DNA of 64,000 nucleotides from NCBI GenBank assembly GCA_003194525.1, contig NBIV01000123.1, forward strand, positions 124,001 to 188,000. Reading direction: 5' to 3'. Position numbers and translations under genes: made by a program. This document shows, piece after piece, positions 8,426-17,399 of this stretch. The first letter of the stretch is position 1. Each line of letters opens with the position of its first letter. The notes beneath the pieces are model-generated. The model was given only the letters and a program-made list of their open reading frames with translations. It did not search any database and was not told the origin of the DNA. The DNA is from Gracilariopsis chorda. Lineage: Eukaryota > Rhodophyta > Florideophyceae > Gracilariales > Gracilariaceae.

Positions 8426-10675
8426 CTATGTCGAGTTTCGCTTTCGGTGTTTTGTATCCCCCCTCTCAGTCGGCGACGCGTCCTCGCGGCGAACCGTTCT
8501 TCGGAAGTAACGCGCCACGAAGTTGTGTGGAATGTTCCGCTTCGGTTCCCATGTGGGCTTCTTGAAGCCGTACCACTTAACGCGGACCAGTTCTTCTCCG
8601 TCTTCGGCAACTCCATGGTCGATGACCTTCTCGACCACCCATTCCTTTTCTGCCGATATCGGATCAGAAGCCTTGGAGTGAGAGTTCTCCGCGTCTGGGA
8701 CTTTGTTAAGATCAACAGATACCGATTTTTCTGCGATTGCAGAGCCATCCGATGCGCGTTCGCGCATGGGTTCTGGGAACGACTCATCCGTTCCAACTTC
8801 ATTTTCCTCCGAATGTTTGGGTGCGGCCGTGTTCGGTTGGACCTTCTCAGAAACTGTAGGTCCAGCTGCCGTCACCCGGTCAATACTAACTATATCGTGT
8901 AGCCCGTTGACGTCAAGCGTGACCGTACTGTCGGTAGCACGGATGACCTTGTAGGGGCCTTCCGAGTTCGGTAGTAGTTTCCGGACGATATCTTCGTACT
9001 CGGTGGATGCTTTCTTCCGAGGCGGGATATCTAAGTAAACCATATCACCCTCCGCAAAAGTTGGCTTGTACCGTATTCGGGAGTCGTAGGAGGTTTTGTA
9101 GCGCTCCTGTGCAGTACCTAATTTCGTGTAGGCCAGCTTCATGAGTTCGTAAATCCGGGCGCGCGTGACGCGCTTGGTTTCTCCCGGTGTCGGGACGAGG
9201 GATGCCGTTTGCGGAAGTGCGGATGTAGGGTCATCCAGCACGATCCCTGGAGGGTGCAGAGTGAGGGAGAGGTCGAAAGGAGTGAAACCGGTTGAACGGT
9301 GAACTTGCAGGTTATACCCGTACACGAGGGGCTGGACCAGCTTGTCCCAGTCCTTCTGGTGTTCGGATACGTAGTGTTGCAAGCGGTTGATCAACACTTT
9401 GTTAAACCTTTCGGCCTGTCCGTTCGTCTGCGGATGATAGGCGGCTGTAAGTACATGCGTAATTCCGAGATCGGCTGCAAGCGACTCGAAATACTTGGTG
9501 ACGAACTGCGGACCGTTGTCGGTAAGTAGGTGGGTAGGAATCCCGTAAGGGTAAACCCAGTTCTCCAAGAAAGCGATGGCGATGTCAGTCGCCTTCGTAT
9601 CCGATAGCGGTATGGCTCTCGTGAGCTTCGTGAAGCGGTCCGTTATCACTAGTATGTACTTGTTTCCGCGTCTGGTTTTCGGCAGTGAGCCAAGGATGTC
9701 CATAGCCACGAATTCGAATGGTCCCGATGCCGGGAACAACTTCAAGTATTTCTGGTTCTTGAAGTATGTTCCGCGAATGGCTCGACATGGCTCGCACCGT
9801 GAGACGGTTTCATATATATGCTGTGACATGAGGGGCCAGTAGAAGTCCCGTCGCAATGTATAATACATCTTGACGGAGCCCGGATGACCAGCCAGGCGTT
9901 GGTAGTGAGAGAGATAGAGTACTCTATCCCGTAGAGACTCCGGGACGACCCTCTGTATGGCTCCGTCAATCGCTGAGATTCTGCAGAGTATTCCGGAGCG
10001 GTTGTAATCGAACTGGGACTTCGGATCTCCAACGGACAGGGCTTTTTCCTTGCAAAACGGGTCCTCTGCTTGGGCGGCGATAAACTCTTTGACCGTTATC
10101 GTGGTGATGTCAGGCTGTTCCGGTACGGGCGCCATAACGTGCAAGGGTTCTCCTGTGCCCGTAGTCGTCGGAAAATTCACCAGTACATTCTTGTAGACTT
10201 CTCCGTTCACGGCAACATCTGTGACGACATATTCCGACTCGGATTCATCCTCGTCCACGAATAGACATGGTATTTCATCCTCGAGAGGCGTTTCATCGTT
10301 TCCGTCTGTTGGCATGCGGGACACTGCGTCCGCGGGAAGGTGCATGATCCCGGGACGGTACTGGACTTCGAAGTCGAACTCCGCGAGGCGCAAGCGCCAT
10401 CTGGCGAGTCTTCCGGTCGCATCGGTTATATTTAGAAGCCAACGCAGAGCGTTGTGATCCGTTCGAACGATGAACCGTTGTCCTTCAAGGTAAGGCCGAA
10501 GGAGTAGCATGCTCCAAACGATGGCCAAGCACTCACGTTCGGACGTGCTGTAGTTCCTCTCCGGTGCAGTTAATGAACGGCTCCAGTACCTAACTGGTCG
10601 GAAATCTTTCGCATCCCCTTGTTGCTGGAGCAATGTGCACCCGACTTGACGGTTACAAGCATCCGTTTCAAGTAT
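8426..10675 (-). CDS. chromovirus RNase H - integrase - chromodomain (pol C-terminal part)
   Basis: Continuous minus-strand frame following the TAA at 10676-10678. Positions are given in the 735-residue segment starting at 10633. RNase H covers about residues 1-110 (RYWSRSL, TDHNALRWLL). The integrase zinc finger is H243-x6-H250-x29-C280-x2-C283. The core has D312, D372 and E408, so the DD(35)E spacing is exact. Residues about 660-712 form a chromodomain (WVVEKVIDHG ... VRVKWYG ... WEPKRNI), which in chromoviruses steers integration to marked chromatin. The first RNase H residues lie upstream of 10633, next to the stop codon. Apart from that stop the segment shows no damage. The gene ends at 8426, leaving about 515 bp to the convergent antisense ORF B. 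Confidence 0.92.
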   Translation of the reverse strand: MLETDACNRQVGCTLLQQQGDAKDFRPVRYWSRSLTAPERNYSTSERECLAIVWSMLLLRPYLEGQRFIVRTDHNALRWLLNITDATGRLARWRLRLAEFDFEVQYRPGIMHLPADAVSRMPTDGNDETPLEDEIPCLFVDEDESESEYVVTDVAVNGEVYKNVLVNFPTTTGTGEPLHVMAPVPEQPDITTITVKEFIAAQAEDPFCKEKALSVGDPKSQFDYNRSGILCRISAIDGAIQRVVPESLRDRVLYLSHYQRLAGHPGSVKMYYTLRRDFYWPLMSQHIYETVSRCEPCRAIRGTYFKNQKYLKLFPASGPFEFVAMDILGSLPKTRRGNKYILVITDRFTKLTRAIPLSDTKATDIAIAFLENWVYPYGIPTHLLTDNGPQFVTKYFESLAADLGITHVLTAAYHPQTNGQAERFNKVLINRLQHYVSEHQKDWDKLVQPLVYGYNLQVHRSTGFTPFDLSLTLHPPGIVLDDPTSALPQTASLVPTPGETKRVTRARIYELMKLAYTKLGTAQERYKTSYDSRIRYKPTFAEGDMVYLDIPPRKKASTEYEDIVRKLLPNSEGPYKVIRATDSTVTLDVNGLHDIVSIDRVTAAGPTVSEKVQPNTAAPKHSEENEVGTDESFPEPMRERASDGSAIAEKSVSVDLNKVPDAENSHSKASDPISAEKEWVVEKVIDHGVAEDGEELVRVKWYGFKKPTWEPKRNIPHNFVARYFRRTVRREDASPTERGDTKHRKRNST

Positions 10676-11911
10676 TTAGGGCTTACCGGGTTTCGGGAGA
10701 GAAAGAATTGGATGTGAGGTCAATTTCTCTTTGAGTGTTCTGAAGGCCTCCATATCTTCATCCGAAAACGGTTCCAGGTCCATGGGTTGGTTCTTCTCTA
10801 ACTTCCGGTTTAGCGGATGGGCGATTCGTGCAAAGTTGGGCACGAAACGTCTGTAAACGTTACAGAGGCCCAAGAATGCCCGAAGCTCAGTCTGTGTCCG
10901 TGGCGGTTTAGCTTTCGTAACAGCGTCGCAAGTCCTCGACGCCACTTGAAGCTTTCCAGGTCGGATGACGTGTCTCAAGTAGTCAACAGCCGATTGGAAA
11001 AAGAAGCACTTCTTTAGCTTCAACGTTATTCCGGCTTCTTTGAGGAGGCCAAGTACCTTCGTCAGGTGCTTGAAATGATCCAAAACAGAACTAGAGTATA
11101 TTATGACATCGTCGAGATACACTATAGCAAACTGCCAACGAACCTTATTCAGGATGACGTCTATGGCCGTCTGGAACGTCGCCGGGGCGTTCTTCAAACC
11201 AAATGGCATCCGAGTAAAGCGGTAAAGACCCACATGAGAGGTGAAAGTCGTCTTATACCTGTCGGGTTCGTCGATTTCCACTTGCCAATATCCCCAGTTG
11301 GCATCAAGAGTGGAGAACACCCTTGCGTCTCCTAGTGAATCAATACACTCATCCATTCTTGGTATCGGGTAAGAGTCGCGAACCGTGACAGCGTTGAGCT
11401 TTCTGTAGTCCACGCAGAAGCGCCATGAGCCGTCCTTTTTCAAGGCTATGACTACTGGGCTTGCCCATTCTGCCAAGGACGGTTCAATAACTCCTTCGTC
11501 GAGCATCTTCGCGACTTGCTCCTTCTCCCATTCACGGGCCTTCTGACCAGATCTGTAGGGGACTTGGTGCACCGGTCGGGCATCGGGTTCCATGTCAATC
11601 CGATGTTTGACGGCTGTGATGGTACCTAAATGTCCATCCCACATGTCAGCATACTCGGAGAGCATCTGAATGATCTTGCTACGTTGCGGTTCATACTCTT
11701 CACCGATGTTAACGGTCGATGTCCAGTCCGCGTCTGGGTGTTTGTCCTTGAATTTCGTACCCCCCTTCTCAGTGTTGTCGACGTCCTCGTCGACCTGAGT
11801 ATGGGTTGTATCTGTAATGGAGAGGATAGCCGCAGGTGCTGGGTGAGTATTACCGATGACGGTTTTTTTCGATAAGTGTGTAGGGCGGTCACTCATGTTC
11901 GAAACCAATAC
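10676..11911 (-). CDS. chromovirus reverse transcriptase
   Basis: Same frame as the protease upstream and RNase H downstream, bounded by in-frame stops TAG (11912-11914) and TAA (10676-10678). The RT palm spans about residues 130-330 of the 410-residue segment starting at 11908. It has a first catalytic Asp in TLDANWGYW (D202), the MPFGLKNAPATFQ block, and YLDD at 264-267. The connection region (LRAFLGLCNVYRRFVPNFARIA) follows. All key residues are present. The TAA replaces what is normally an aromatic residue before the ILETDA segment of RNase H, so it looks like a point nonsense change rather than a designed gene end. Confidence 0.9.
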   Translation of the reverse strand, partial: VLVSNMSDRPTHLSKKTVIGNTHPAPAAILSITDTTHTQVDEDVDNTEKGGTKFKDKHPDADWTSTVNIGEEYEPQRSKIIQMLSEYADMWDGHLGTITAVKHRIDMEPDARPVHQVPYRSGQKAREWEKEQVAKMLDEGVIEPSLAEWASPVVIALKKDGSWRFCVDYRKLNAVTVRDSYPIPRMDECIDSLGDARVFSTLDANWGYWQVEIDEPDRYKTTFTSHVGLYRFTRMPFGLKNAPATFQTAIDVILNKVRWQFAIVYLDDVIIYSSSVLDHFKHLTKVLGLLKEAGITLKLKKCFFFQSAVDYLRHVIRPGKLQVASRTCDAVTKAKPPRTQTELRAFLGLCNVYRRFVPNFARIAHPLNRKLEKNQPMDLEPFSDEDMEAFRTLKEKLTSHPILSLPKPGKP

Positions 11912-12684
11912 CTATAAAGGCCGATTCGGAAGGACTTTCATAACGCCATTCGCCAGCAACTGGAGGTTGCGACGCGTTGTGTGAAGGTGATTCTGTATGT
12001 ACACCAGTCCGTGCGTATCGGATTGAACCAGGACTGCGGTTTCGGACATAGGAGGGAGTAATATTGAACGAGCGACTCGAAGCTTCGTTGATACCGTATT
12101 ACGGGGGATTCGAGCGGGGATGGTTACACCGTTGCGGGAACCATTTCGGGCATCTAAAAGAGCCACCGGCGGTGAGTTGTGGAACGATATTTTCCGTTTC
12201 TTGGGGTAGATCGCTTTGACATAGCGGTCTATAAATGTAGTACCCAGTATGCAGTCGACTGCCAGGTTGGATGAAACAAGGAACCGAATTCGGACCTTCA
12301 GGTTGCCGAGGCGGATGTCGAGAGGAACGACATCGAGGATGGTCATAGAGCGACTTGACGCATCCGATACCCTAGGAGTATCGAGCGGTAGTAACTTCGA
12401 TTCCCATCCGGGTGGTAGTACGCGGGTGTGAATCAGGTTCGGTGAGGCACCTGTATCCAGAACGCTGGTAATCATTCGTGTCAATCGGGGACTGTGATAG
12501 AGGGCTGTCAGGACCTTATAGTTCTGACTTCGGAACAAGTACACCGGTTCGGAAGTGTCGAGGGTACAATTCAACACTTCATAATGGAGTCCATCTTCCG
12601 TAACGGCAGTCCGTTCGGCGGCTGGGTCTCCATTGAGGCTATCACCTTTGGCAGGGCGCGGCGCCTCTACGCGTCCTGCTGAGC
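11912..12684 (-). CDS. chromovirus protease (pol N-terminal part)
   Basis: Retropepsin-like aspartic protease that would cut the Gag-Pol polyprotein. The frame is entered from gag by a -1 shift at 12685-12691 and runs to the TAG at 11912-11914. The catalytic DTG is in SVLDTGASPNLI, residue 41 counted from the GTG at 12577. A second conserved element, CILGTTFIDRY, follows about 80 residues later. The first roughly 30 codons after the slippery site have no ATG, as expected for a frameshift product. The TAG separates it from RT in an otherwise continuous frame. Confidence 0.85.
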
Positions 12685-12691
12685 GTTTCCC
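12651..12691 (-). promoter_or_regulatory. gag-pol -1 ribosomal frameshift signal
   Basis: On the minus strand the heptamer GGGAAAC (12691-12685) is read in the gag frame as G GGA AAC, the exact X XXY YYZ phase for -1 slippage. The gag stop TAG (12669-12667) comes five codons later. Protease and the rest of pol are in the -1 frame. After a 5-nt spacer (GCTCA), GCAGG (12679-12675) can pair with CCTGC (12655-12651). Inside it CGCG pairs with CGCG after one A-C mismatch, giving a 9-bp stem with a 9-nt loop. Both parts match known frameshift signals; function is inferred. Confidence 0.8.
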
Positions 12692-14268
12692 CTCTCTTCA
12701 TGTTGATGGGCGTGATCCTCTTCCAAAGCAAGAACCGAACGACGAGTGTTCCTGTTTGCAGGTGGAGTACTTCCGGGGATCGGAGCTGTATTGTTGGCGC
12801 GACTTCCCTGGCTACCAACATTACCGGGGCGACTTCCCTGGCCTCCAGTAAATGGCATCCGACGGCGGAAATATCCTTCATCAACACGATGGGAGTAGTT
12901 TTGCTCACGCTGCTGAAGCTTGTTCCAGATCTCGGCAGGCATCCATTCGCAACATGGGCGAGTAGTTGACAAGCATAAGCGACATGCTGGGTTCCGGTTC
13001 GGGTCAAAAGACTGGCGTGGGGTTTGGTAGGCCGAGTACGGTGCCGAAGGCGCCGTATCTTGGGAACTCATATGAGAAGGTGAAACAGAACCGGTAGTTG
13101 GTATCGACGGGAAGGATACGCTCGGCGAGGGCATCACTGCAAGTGCCTCTCCAGCCGGGTCTTCTACTGTCCCGGACTCCATACTACTTTCCGTTTCGGC
13201 AAGGAGGGCTCTGGTGCGAGACTTACGTGCGTCGCGAGCCTTCTCAGTCGTGGAGTAAACTTTCTTACCACCACGGTGAGTATCTCCTAAACCTTCCGCG
13301 AAGAGAACCAACTGCCGGAATCCGATCTTTGGGTGCGTGGCAGAGTGGTTGCGAACCGAAGCGCGGATGGCTGGCAGTAACCCTTCCACGAACAAAGCCT
13401 TAACCCGAGAGTCGGTGAAAATGTTCCCGCAACGGAGATTCTTCTTCCATAGACGGTCTGCAAATTCACTTTCCGTTATACCGGAACTCTGCCGATAAGT
13501 GGTGATATCGTGGTACGCTTCCGCAATTTCTTTGTCGGTAGCGTACGTTTCCAGGAGATGGTTTACGACCTCCGGATAGGATCGTAAGAGCTCATCATCC
13601 TCATCCGAATCCACGACACCAGACTCGCCTGAGATGCGGTTTTTGACGAGTTCCAAAGCCGGGCCGGATGTGAAAAACTGAAAGAGCCAAACAGCGGCCC
13701 CCTCATGAATGCCGTTCTGGTTGCACGCGGTTTTAAACGCGCTAAGAAACTTGAGAACCGTGATCGGATCATTCCCACTGAACTTCTCGGGAATCTGTAG
13801 CGCCATCCGTTTTGCGGACTTCGCGACTGTACGGGCAGCTCGGGCATCATACTTTCCGGAACAGTTCATCAAGTGGTAGGTCTTGAAGCTCAAGACCTTG
13901 GCGAACTCCCGATTGTTCGGTTTGATTCGCCGGATACGGGAGATATCGGATTCATATTCCGTATCGGAGGATTGACTCGTATCAGAGTCAGAGCGTTCCG
14001 ACTCGGTGTCGGAATCAGAATGTCCATAACGAGAATAACGTGACCCTCGACGTTTTCTGTTACGGTTCTTCCTTTTGTTACGCTTCTTTTTCTCCGACTT
14101 CGGCATGGCGTTCGACGTGCCTCTCGCGATCTCCCTATCACGGAGGAGGCCATCCGAATTCGGTACCAGAACTGGGTCGACGTTCGACGTGCCCAGCACG
14201 AGCTCTTTTTCGTGGAGGAGGCCATCCGAGTTCGGGTTCACCCGAGCCGGTAAGGGGTTCGACGTGCC
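12667..14268 (-). CDS. chromovirus Gag, main part
   Basis: Structural nucleocapsid/capsid protein. This segment is in the same frame as the 220-codon ORF upstream, from which a single TGA (14271-14269) separates it. In order: the end of a short repeat array; a very basic KKKRNKRKNRNRKRRG stretch; a Ser/Asp/Glu run; a retrotransposon Gag capsid-like domain (around IPEKFSGNDPITVLKFLSAF and WLFQFF, with NHLLETYATDKE later); a Ser/Pro-rich linker; and a Cys cluster (CRLC ... CCEW). The cluster does not fit the usual CCHC zinc knuckle. The closest relative in the window is the decayed Gag at 20.8-22.9 kb, which shares the basic-acidic block and the capsid pattern. With no ATG after the TGA before the basic region, this part may depend on readthrough or be a mutated continuation. 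Confidence 0.8.
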   Translation of the reverse strand, partial: GTSNPLPARVNPNSDGLLHEKELVLGTSNVDPVLVPNSDGLLRDREIARGTSNAMPKSEKKKRNKRKNRNRKRRGSRYSRYGHSDSDTESERSDSDTSQSSDTEYESDISRIRRIKPNNREFAKVLSFKTYHLMNCSGKYDARAARTVAKSAKRMALQIPEKFSGNDPITVLKFLSAFKTACNQNGIHEGAAVWLFQFFTSGPALELVKNRISGESGVVDSDEDDELLRSYPEVVNHLLETYATDKEIAEAYHDITTYRQSSGITESEFADRLWKKNLRCGNIFTDSRVKALFVEGLLPAIRASVRNHSATHPKIGFRQLVLFAEGLGDTHRGGKKVYSTTEKARDARKSRTRALLAETESSMESGTVEDPAGEALAVMPSPSVSFPSIPTTGSVSPSHMSSQDTAPSAPYSAYQTPRQSFDPNRNPACRLCLSTTRPCCEWMPAEIWNKLQQREQNYSHRVDEGYFRRRMPFTGGQGSRPGNVGSQGSRANNTAPIPGSTPPANRNTRRSVLALEEDHAHQHEERGNAQQDA

Positions 14269-14334
14269 TCAGATGATCTCTTTATCACCGAGGAGCCCTT
14301 CCATTCTCGGATTTCGAGCGGCTTTCGACGTGCC
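14111..14334 (-). repeat. short tandem coding repeats in Gag
   Basis: The 11-mer GGCACGTCGAA (minus strand) recurs at 14111, 14183, 14258 and 14324 (plus-strand left ends). The spacings are 72, 75 and 66 bp, all multiples of three. Each copy encodes GTS followed by a degenerate unit ending GLL-x-(D/E)-(K/R)-E. The in-frame TGA at 14269-14271 falls in the last position of one unit, where other units have Leu or Arg. Confidence 0.8.
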
Positions 14335-14931
14335 CGCCGTGAGCTGCCCCTCACGGGGGAGGCCGCCCGTATTGAATACTTCATCCCTAGAGCGTTCAGC
14401 GCGGATTTCCCTGTTGGGGTGACTCAGTTGCTGCAACACTTCCGTTGCGGAGATAGGTTGAGGGTGAGTTCCGGCAGGTAACAAACGATGCCTGCGGAGT
14501 TGGTTCGCGACTTCCGTTTCCACGGTTTTGACGACCGCGTCGGTTACAACCGAAGCATTCCGAAAACGGGTGGACACACTTTCCACAATGATGGGGAGGT
14601 GCGTTTCTATTCCAGACCGGACTCGCTGTTCGAGGACAGTATCGACCTGAACAGGCACTCGATTGGAGAGTTCCTCCGACCACCACCTCTCCAAGTGGGG
14701 AAGGAGGGAGGCAAAATCCAAGACGTTTGGTGCGTCTAGTAAGGCGGAGATTGCCGATTCGGGGCCACGAGTCTGCACGGGGGGTGCAGGTCCAGGGTCT
14801 CCTCTTCCTCGTTCCGTATTCGGTTGTGCTTCTCCGGTGCGGCGGAGCAAACGCTCCGGGTTATCAACTTGTGGTACAATCCCTTGGGGCTCACTGCGCG
14901 TGCTGTTGGACCGTGGAGGCAGCAACGACAT
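14269..14931 (-). CDS. chromovirus Gag, N-terminal part (220 aa, ends at in-frame TGA)
   Basis: ATG at 14931 is the first in the frame after the 194-nt leader that follows the right LTR and primer-binding site. Residues about 70-150 look helical (FASLLPHLERWWSEEL, VVTDAVVKTVETEVANQLRRH). The C-terminus enters the GTS repeat array and stops at TGA 14271-14269 in the middle of a repeat. The downstream Gag segment continues in the same frame. Either the TGA is a recent mutation of an Arg codon or it is read through at some rate; the sequence alone cannot decide. Confidence 0.75.
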   Translation of the reverse strand: MSLLPPRSNSTRSEPQGIVPQVDNPERLLRRTGEAQPNTERGRGDPGPAPPVQTRGPESAISALLDAPNVLDFASLLPHLERWWSEELSNRVPVQVDTVLEQRVRSGIETHLPIIVESVSTRFRNASVVTDAVVKTVETEVANQLRRHRLLPAGTHPQPISATEVLQQLSHPNREIRAERSRDEVFNTGGLPREGQLTAGTSKAARNPRMEGLLGDKEII

Positions 14932-15105
14932 TGCAGGGGGATTCGGTTCCGGGAGCGCACGGCTGCGCGTCGACGAAACCGATTTCGGACGAGCGAGCTC
15001 GTCAAGCCGGGACGGTTTAGAAGTAATCAGGAGTGATGCGACGTTTTAGGCTACTCCTTCTTCCGATACGGTGAAGACAGATCTGTTGTTCCCGCGAAAG
15101 GACCG

Positions 15106-15123
15106 TTCTAGGTCAGGAGACCA
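15106..15123 (-). other. primer-binding site
   Basis: Two bases inside the right LTR the minus strand reads TGGTCTCCTGACC. TGG at this place pairs with a tRNA 3' CCA end. I could not match the rest to a particular tRNA. Confidence 0.6.
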
Positions 15124-15125
15124 GT

Positions 15126-15663
15126 TGTGAGATAGTGCGCGCGAGCGCCCTACTTAGGTGAAATGTCCGGGAACGGTGACGGTGGGTATCGCGCAACGGG
15201 GTGTAAGGCCGTGCGGCTACCGAGTCGGAAAAGACGGAACGGTGAAGGTGCGGAGTAGCGCAGGACCCTCTGCTGTGAGGCCGAGTACGGAGACACGCGT
15301 AGCCGAAACAGGTACCACGCACCTAAACAGAGAGCCGATGTAACGGTAGATATCCGATACGGCGCAGCCTGTACAGGACTTTGACGAGCTGCGTCTCCTA
15401 CTACGACTTAGGATCCGTGCCAAGGGACTAAGACGAAGAACCTAGTAGGAAGCACCTTTAGTTTACTTGGTGAGGGCGTCGGCCGCGCTGGCAGAGAATA
15501 AATATCCAGCTGGGCCGTGCCACACGTGTATGGCTTACCGCTCGCGGGGCACTAGCTGCCACCGGCACACACGTGTGCTACTACAACTACTACACTAGCC
15601 GAATAGCGGAAGGGCCCCTACAGCCAGAATACCACTCCAATAAACGGTTTTCACTTCCTTACA
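15126..15663 (-). repeat. LTR, 5' copy relative to gag-pol
   Basis: 538 bp, TGTGAGATAG to CTTCCTTACA, collinear with 5352-5889 with about nine substitutions (roughly 98% identity). As the 5' LTR it should hold the gag-pol promoter reading leftwards. Confidence 0.95.
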
Positions 15664-15668
15664 TTCGA
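15664..15668. repeat. target-site duplication TTCGA, right copy
   Basis: Pairs with 5347-5351. Confidence 0.9.
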
Positions 15669-17380
15669 TACCTCAAAAACTCCGTTGATCACCTTCGATT
15701 GTTCCTTACACAGCAGAACAAGTCCGGCCTTTCGCATTCTTAAAACCAACGTTCCGTAATCTTCATTTTCACTGCCGCAAAAATGCCTTGCGATTGGCCT
15801 GCACTCACACGCTAGATTCAGTATTCAAAATTACGCAGCATATGTTCCTTGAATGTGTTCAGGTAATAGTGCAAGAATATCGGCCGAGGCTGCCAGACCA
15901 TCAACTGGCAAGGACACTCGCTCCGGGTCCAACCACACCTATTTATGTGGGGGATCATATCCAAAACGAAAGTCCTCTTCTTATACAGAGAACCCCGCAT
16001 CAAAGTAGCTTCGGCGGAAGGATTCCGCTCCGATGTATTGCAAGACGTTGGTCGCCAGCCATTGAACAGCGTTTCTCTCTCCTGACGTCGGATGATATGA
16101 GAAGACATGCCCGGCATTCAGGCCATTCAGCTCACCTACCAGCTTTTTCACGATGTCCTCAAGCAGTCTCCCTTTCCTAAGATGCTGAGTTCGCGCTTAC
16201 TTGCACACTCTGCGTTCCTCGTTGCATCACCAACTACCCGATGTAGGGGAAGCATATCCCGCTCGTCCATCTTGCCTCAGTGCACTATATGTTTTTGTCT
16301 TTTTTATAGTCTCGTTAAGCCGTCTCCCTGTCTTCCGACAGCGCAGAATTATCCTTTTTCGTCGAAGTTGAAAGTTCTTTTCTCAATTTAACAACCCACT
16401 TAAGCAATCGTCGTCGGTGAGTTTTTGTCACCAATTCATCCTGCACTTCCTCCAATTCAAGTGCCGCAGACCAGGTCCGGTTCTGTCCGCCATTACTACA
16501 GCAGCCAGATGCTGGATGCCAAGCTCAACCGCAGTTTCGTCCCTTGCACGCATAATCCTCAGAGAACTAATGATGCAGTCAATGATTCTTGCCAGTGTGG
16601 CTGCTTTGTGCTTATTTCCATTTTCACTCAAATGCCGAGCTTCAGTCCAAGCGGACACTGTCGGGTAATTGGCCAAAGCCCTCCACAATACTTTCTCTCC
16701 TTTTAGAGAGTCCACGAGAACCACCTGATCCAAGAAAGCCCAGCGCGGCAACTTCTTAAAGAATCGTCTATTACACTTTTTGGAAGTCGACCCAGTTGGT
16801 TTGGCGCTCGAACATTCCTCGTCGGAGTCCGAAGTTCCACTTGCCTCAGAATCATCGTTCCCTTCAACCTCTCCGTGCCTTGCTCAGTTCAGAATTTCCA
16901 ACAAATCCTTCTCTCTACTAGTCTTCTTGGATTTAAGCTTTTGAAGCTCTTTCCGAAAAGAAGCATGCTCTTTGCGTAGTTCATCACTGTTGTTTTTACA
17001 GTCGTTTTCCATCTTCGCTATAACATGCATTACTGACGCCAGGTCAGCGTCTTCACGAGGGCGTGGCGTACGGGGTGATTCCGCCTCGCTTCCGTCCTCA
17101 CTACTGCTATCCGAAGGAGATTCCTCTTCAATTTCGTCCGTAGCCTTTCCTTTCTCAGTCGTATTCCCCTCTACTAGTAAGGAATAAGTCCCACCCTTGA
17201 CTTGGAGCAGGATACTGTCAAATTCGTCCATTTTGGGGATTCCATCAACCTCTTCAAAGCTTTAAGCAGCGCAAATTTGCTCTGCTTGCACTCTCCAAGG
17301 TATTCAGCCGCCCGCTGGCCAAATTCTGCCCTGACTAGTTTCAGGGCGTGTTCGCGACTGACAATGACTCGAGCACACAC
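15669..17380 (-). pseudogene. RT/RNase H retroelement, 5' half (Gag-like region to RT start)
   Basis: Minus-strand coding remnants that run into the RT segment at 5351-5040. From 17380: CARVIVSREHALKLVRAEF and a basic segment. Then, after a frame change, a Ser/Glu/Asp-rich acidic stretch and a likely coiled coil (KMENDCKNNSDELRKEHASFRKEL, about 16900-17060). Then a helical, Gag-like block (LWRALANYPTVSAW ... AATLARIIDCII, about 16560-16700). The end nearest the insertion reads into VINGVFEV, the start of an RT fingers domain. Multiple stops show it is dead. The order acidic/coiled-coil protein, then RT, then RNase H suggests one polyprotein-type retroelement. Its ends and class are unresolved. 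Confidence 0.5.
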
Positions 17381-17399
17381 TTGCGAACAAACAGTTGGT

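Larger units (their letters stand above)
5352..15663 (-). mobile_element. full-length Ty3/gypsy chromovirus with antisense ORFs
   Basis: A 10,312-bp LTR retrotransposon. It has 538-bp LTRs at both ends (TGT...ACA), a flanking 5-bp duplication, a primer-binding site, a purine tract and, on the minus strand, gag, protease, reverse transcriptase, RNase H, integrase and a C-terminal chromodomain. That domain order is the Ty3/gypsy order. Pol is in the -1 frame relative to gag, with a slippery site at the junction. Two plus-strand ORFs occupy the space between the end of pol and the left (3') LTR. The LTRs differ at about nine sites, so the insertion is young, yet three in-frame stops break gag and pol. 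It sits inside another, older RT gene. Confidence 0.93.

Noticed and set aside
8354..8902. 182-codon plus-strand ORF
   Set aside because: Lies entirely antisense to the well-supported integrase/chromodomain region and has no motifs of its own.
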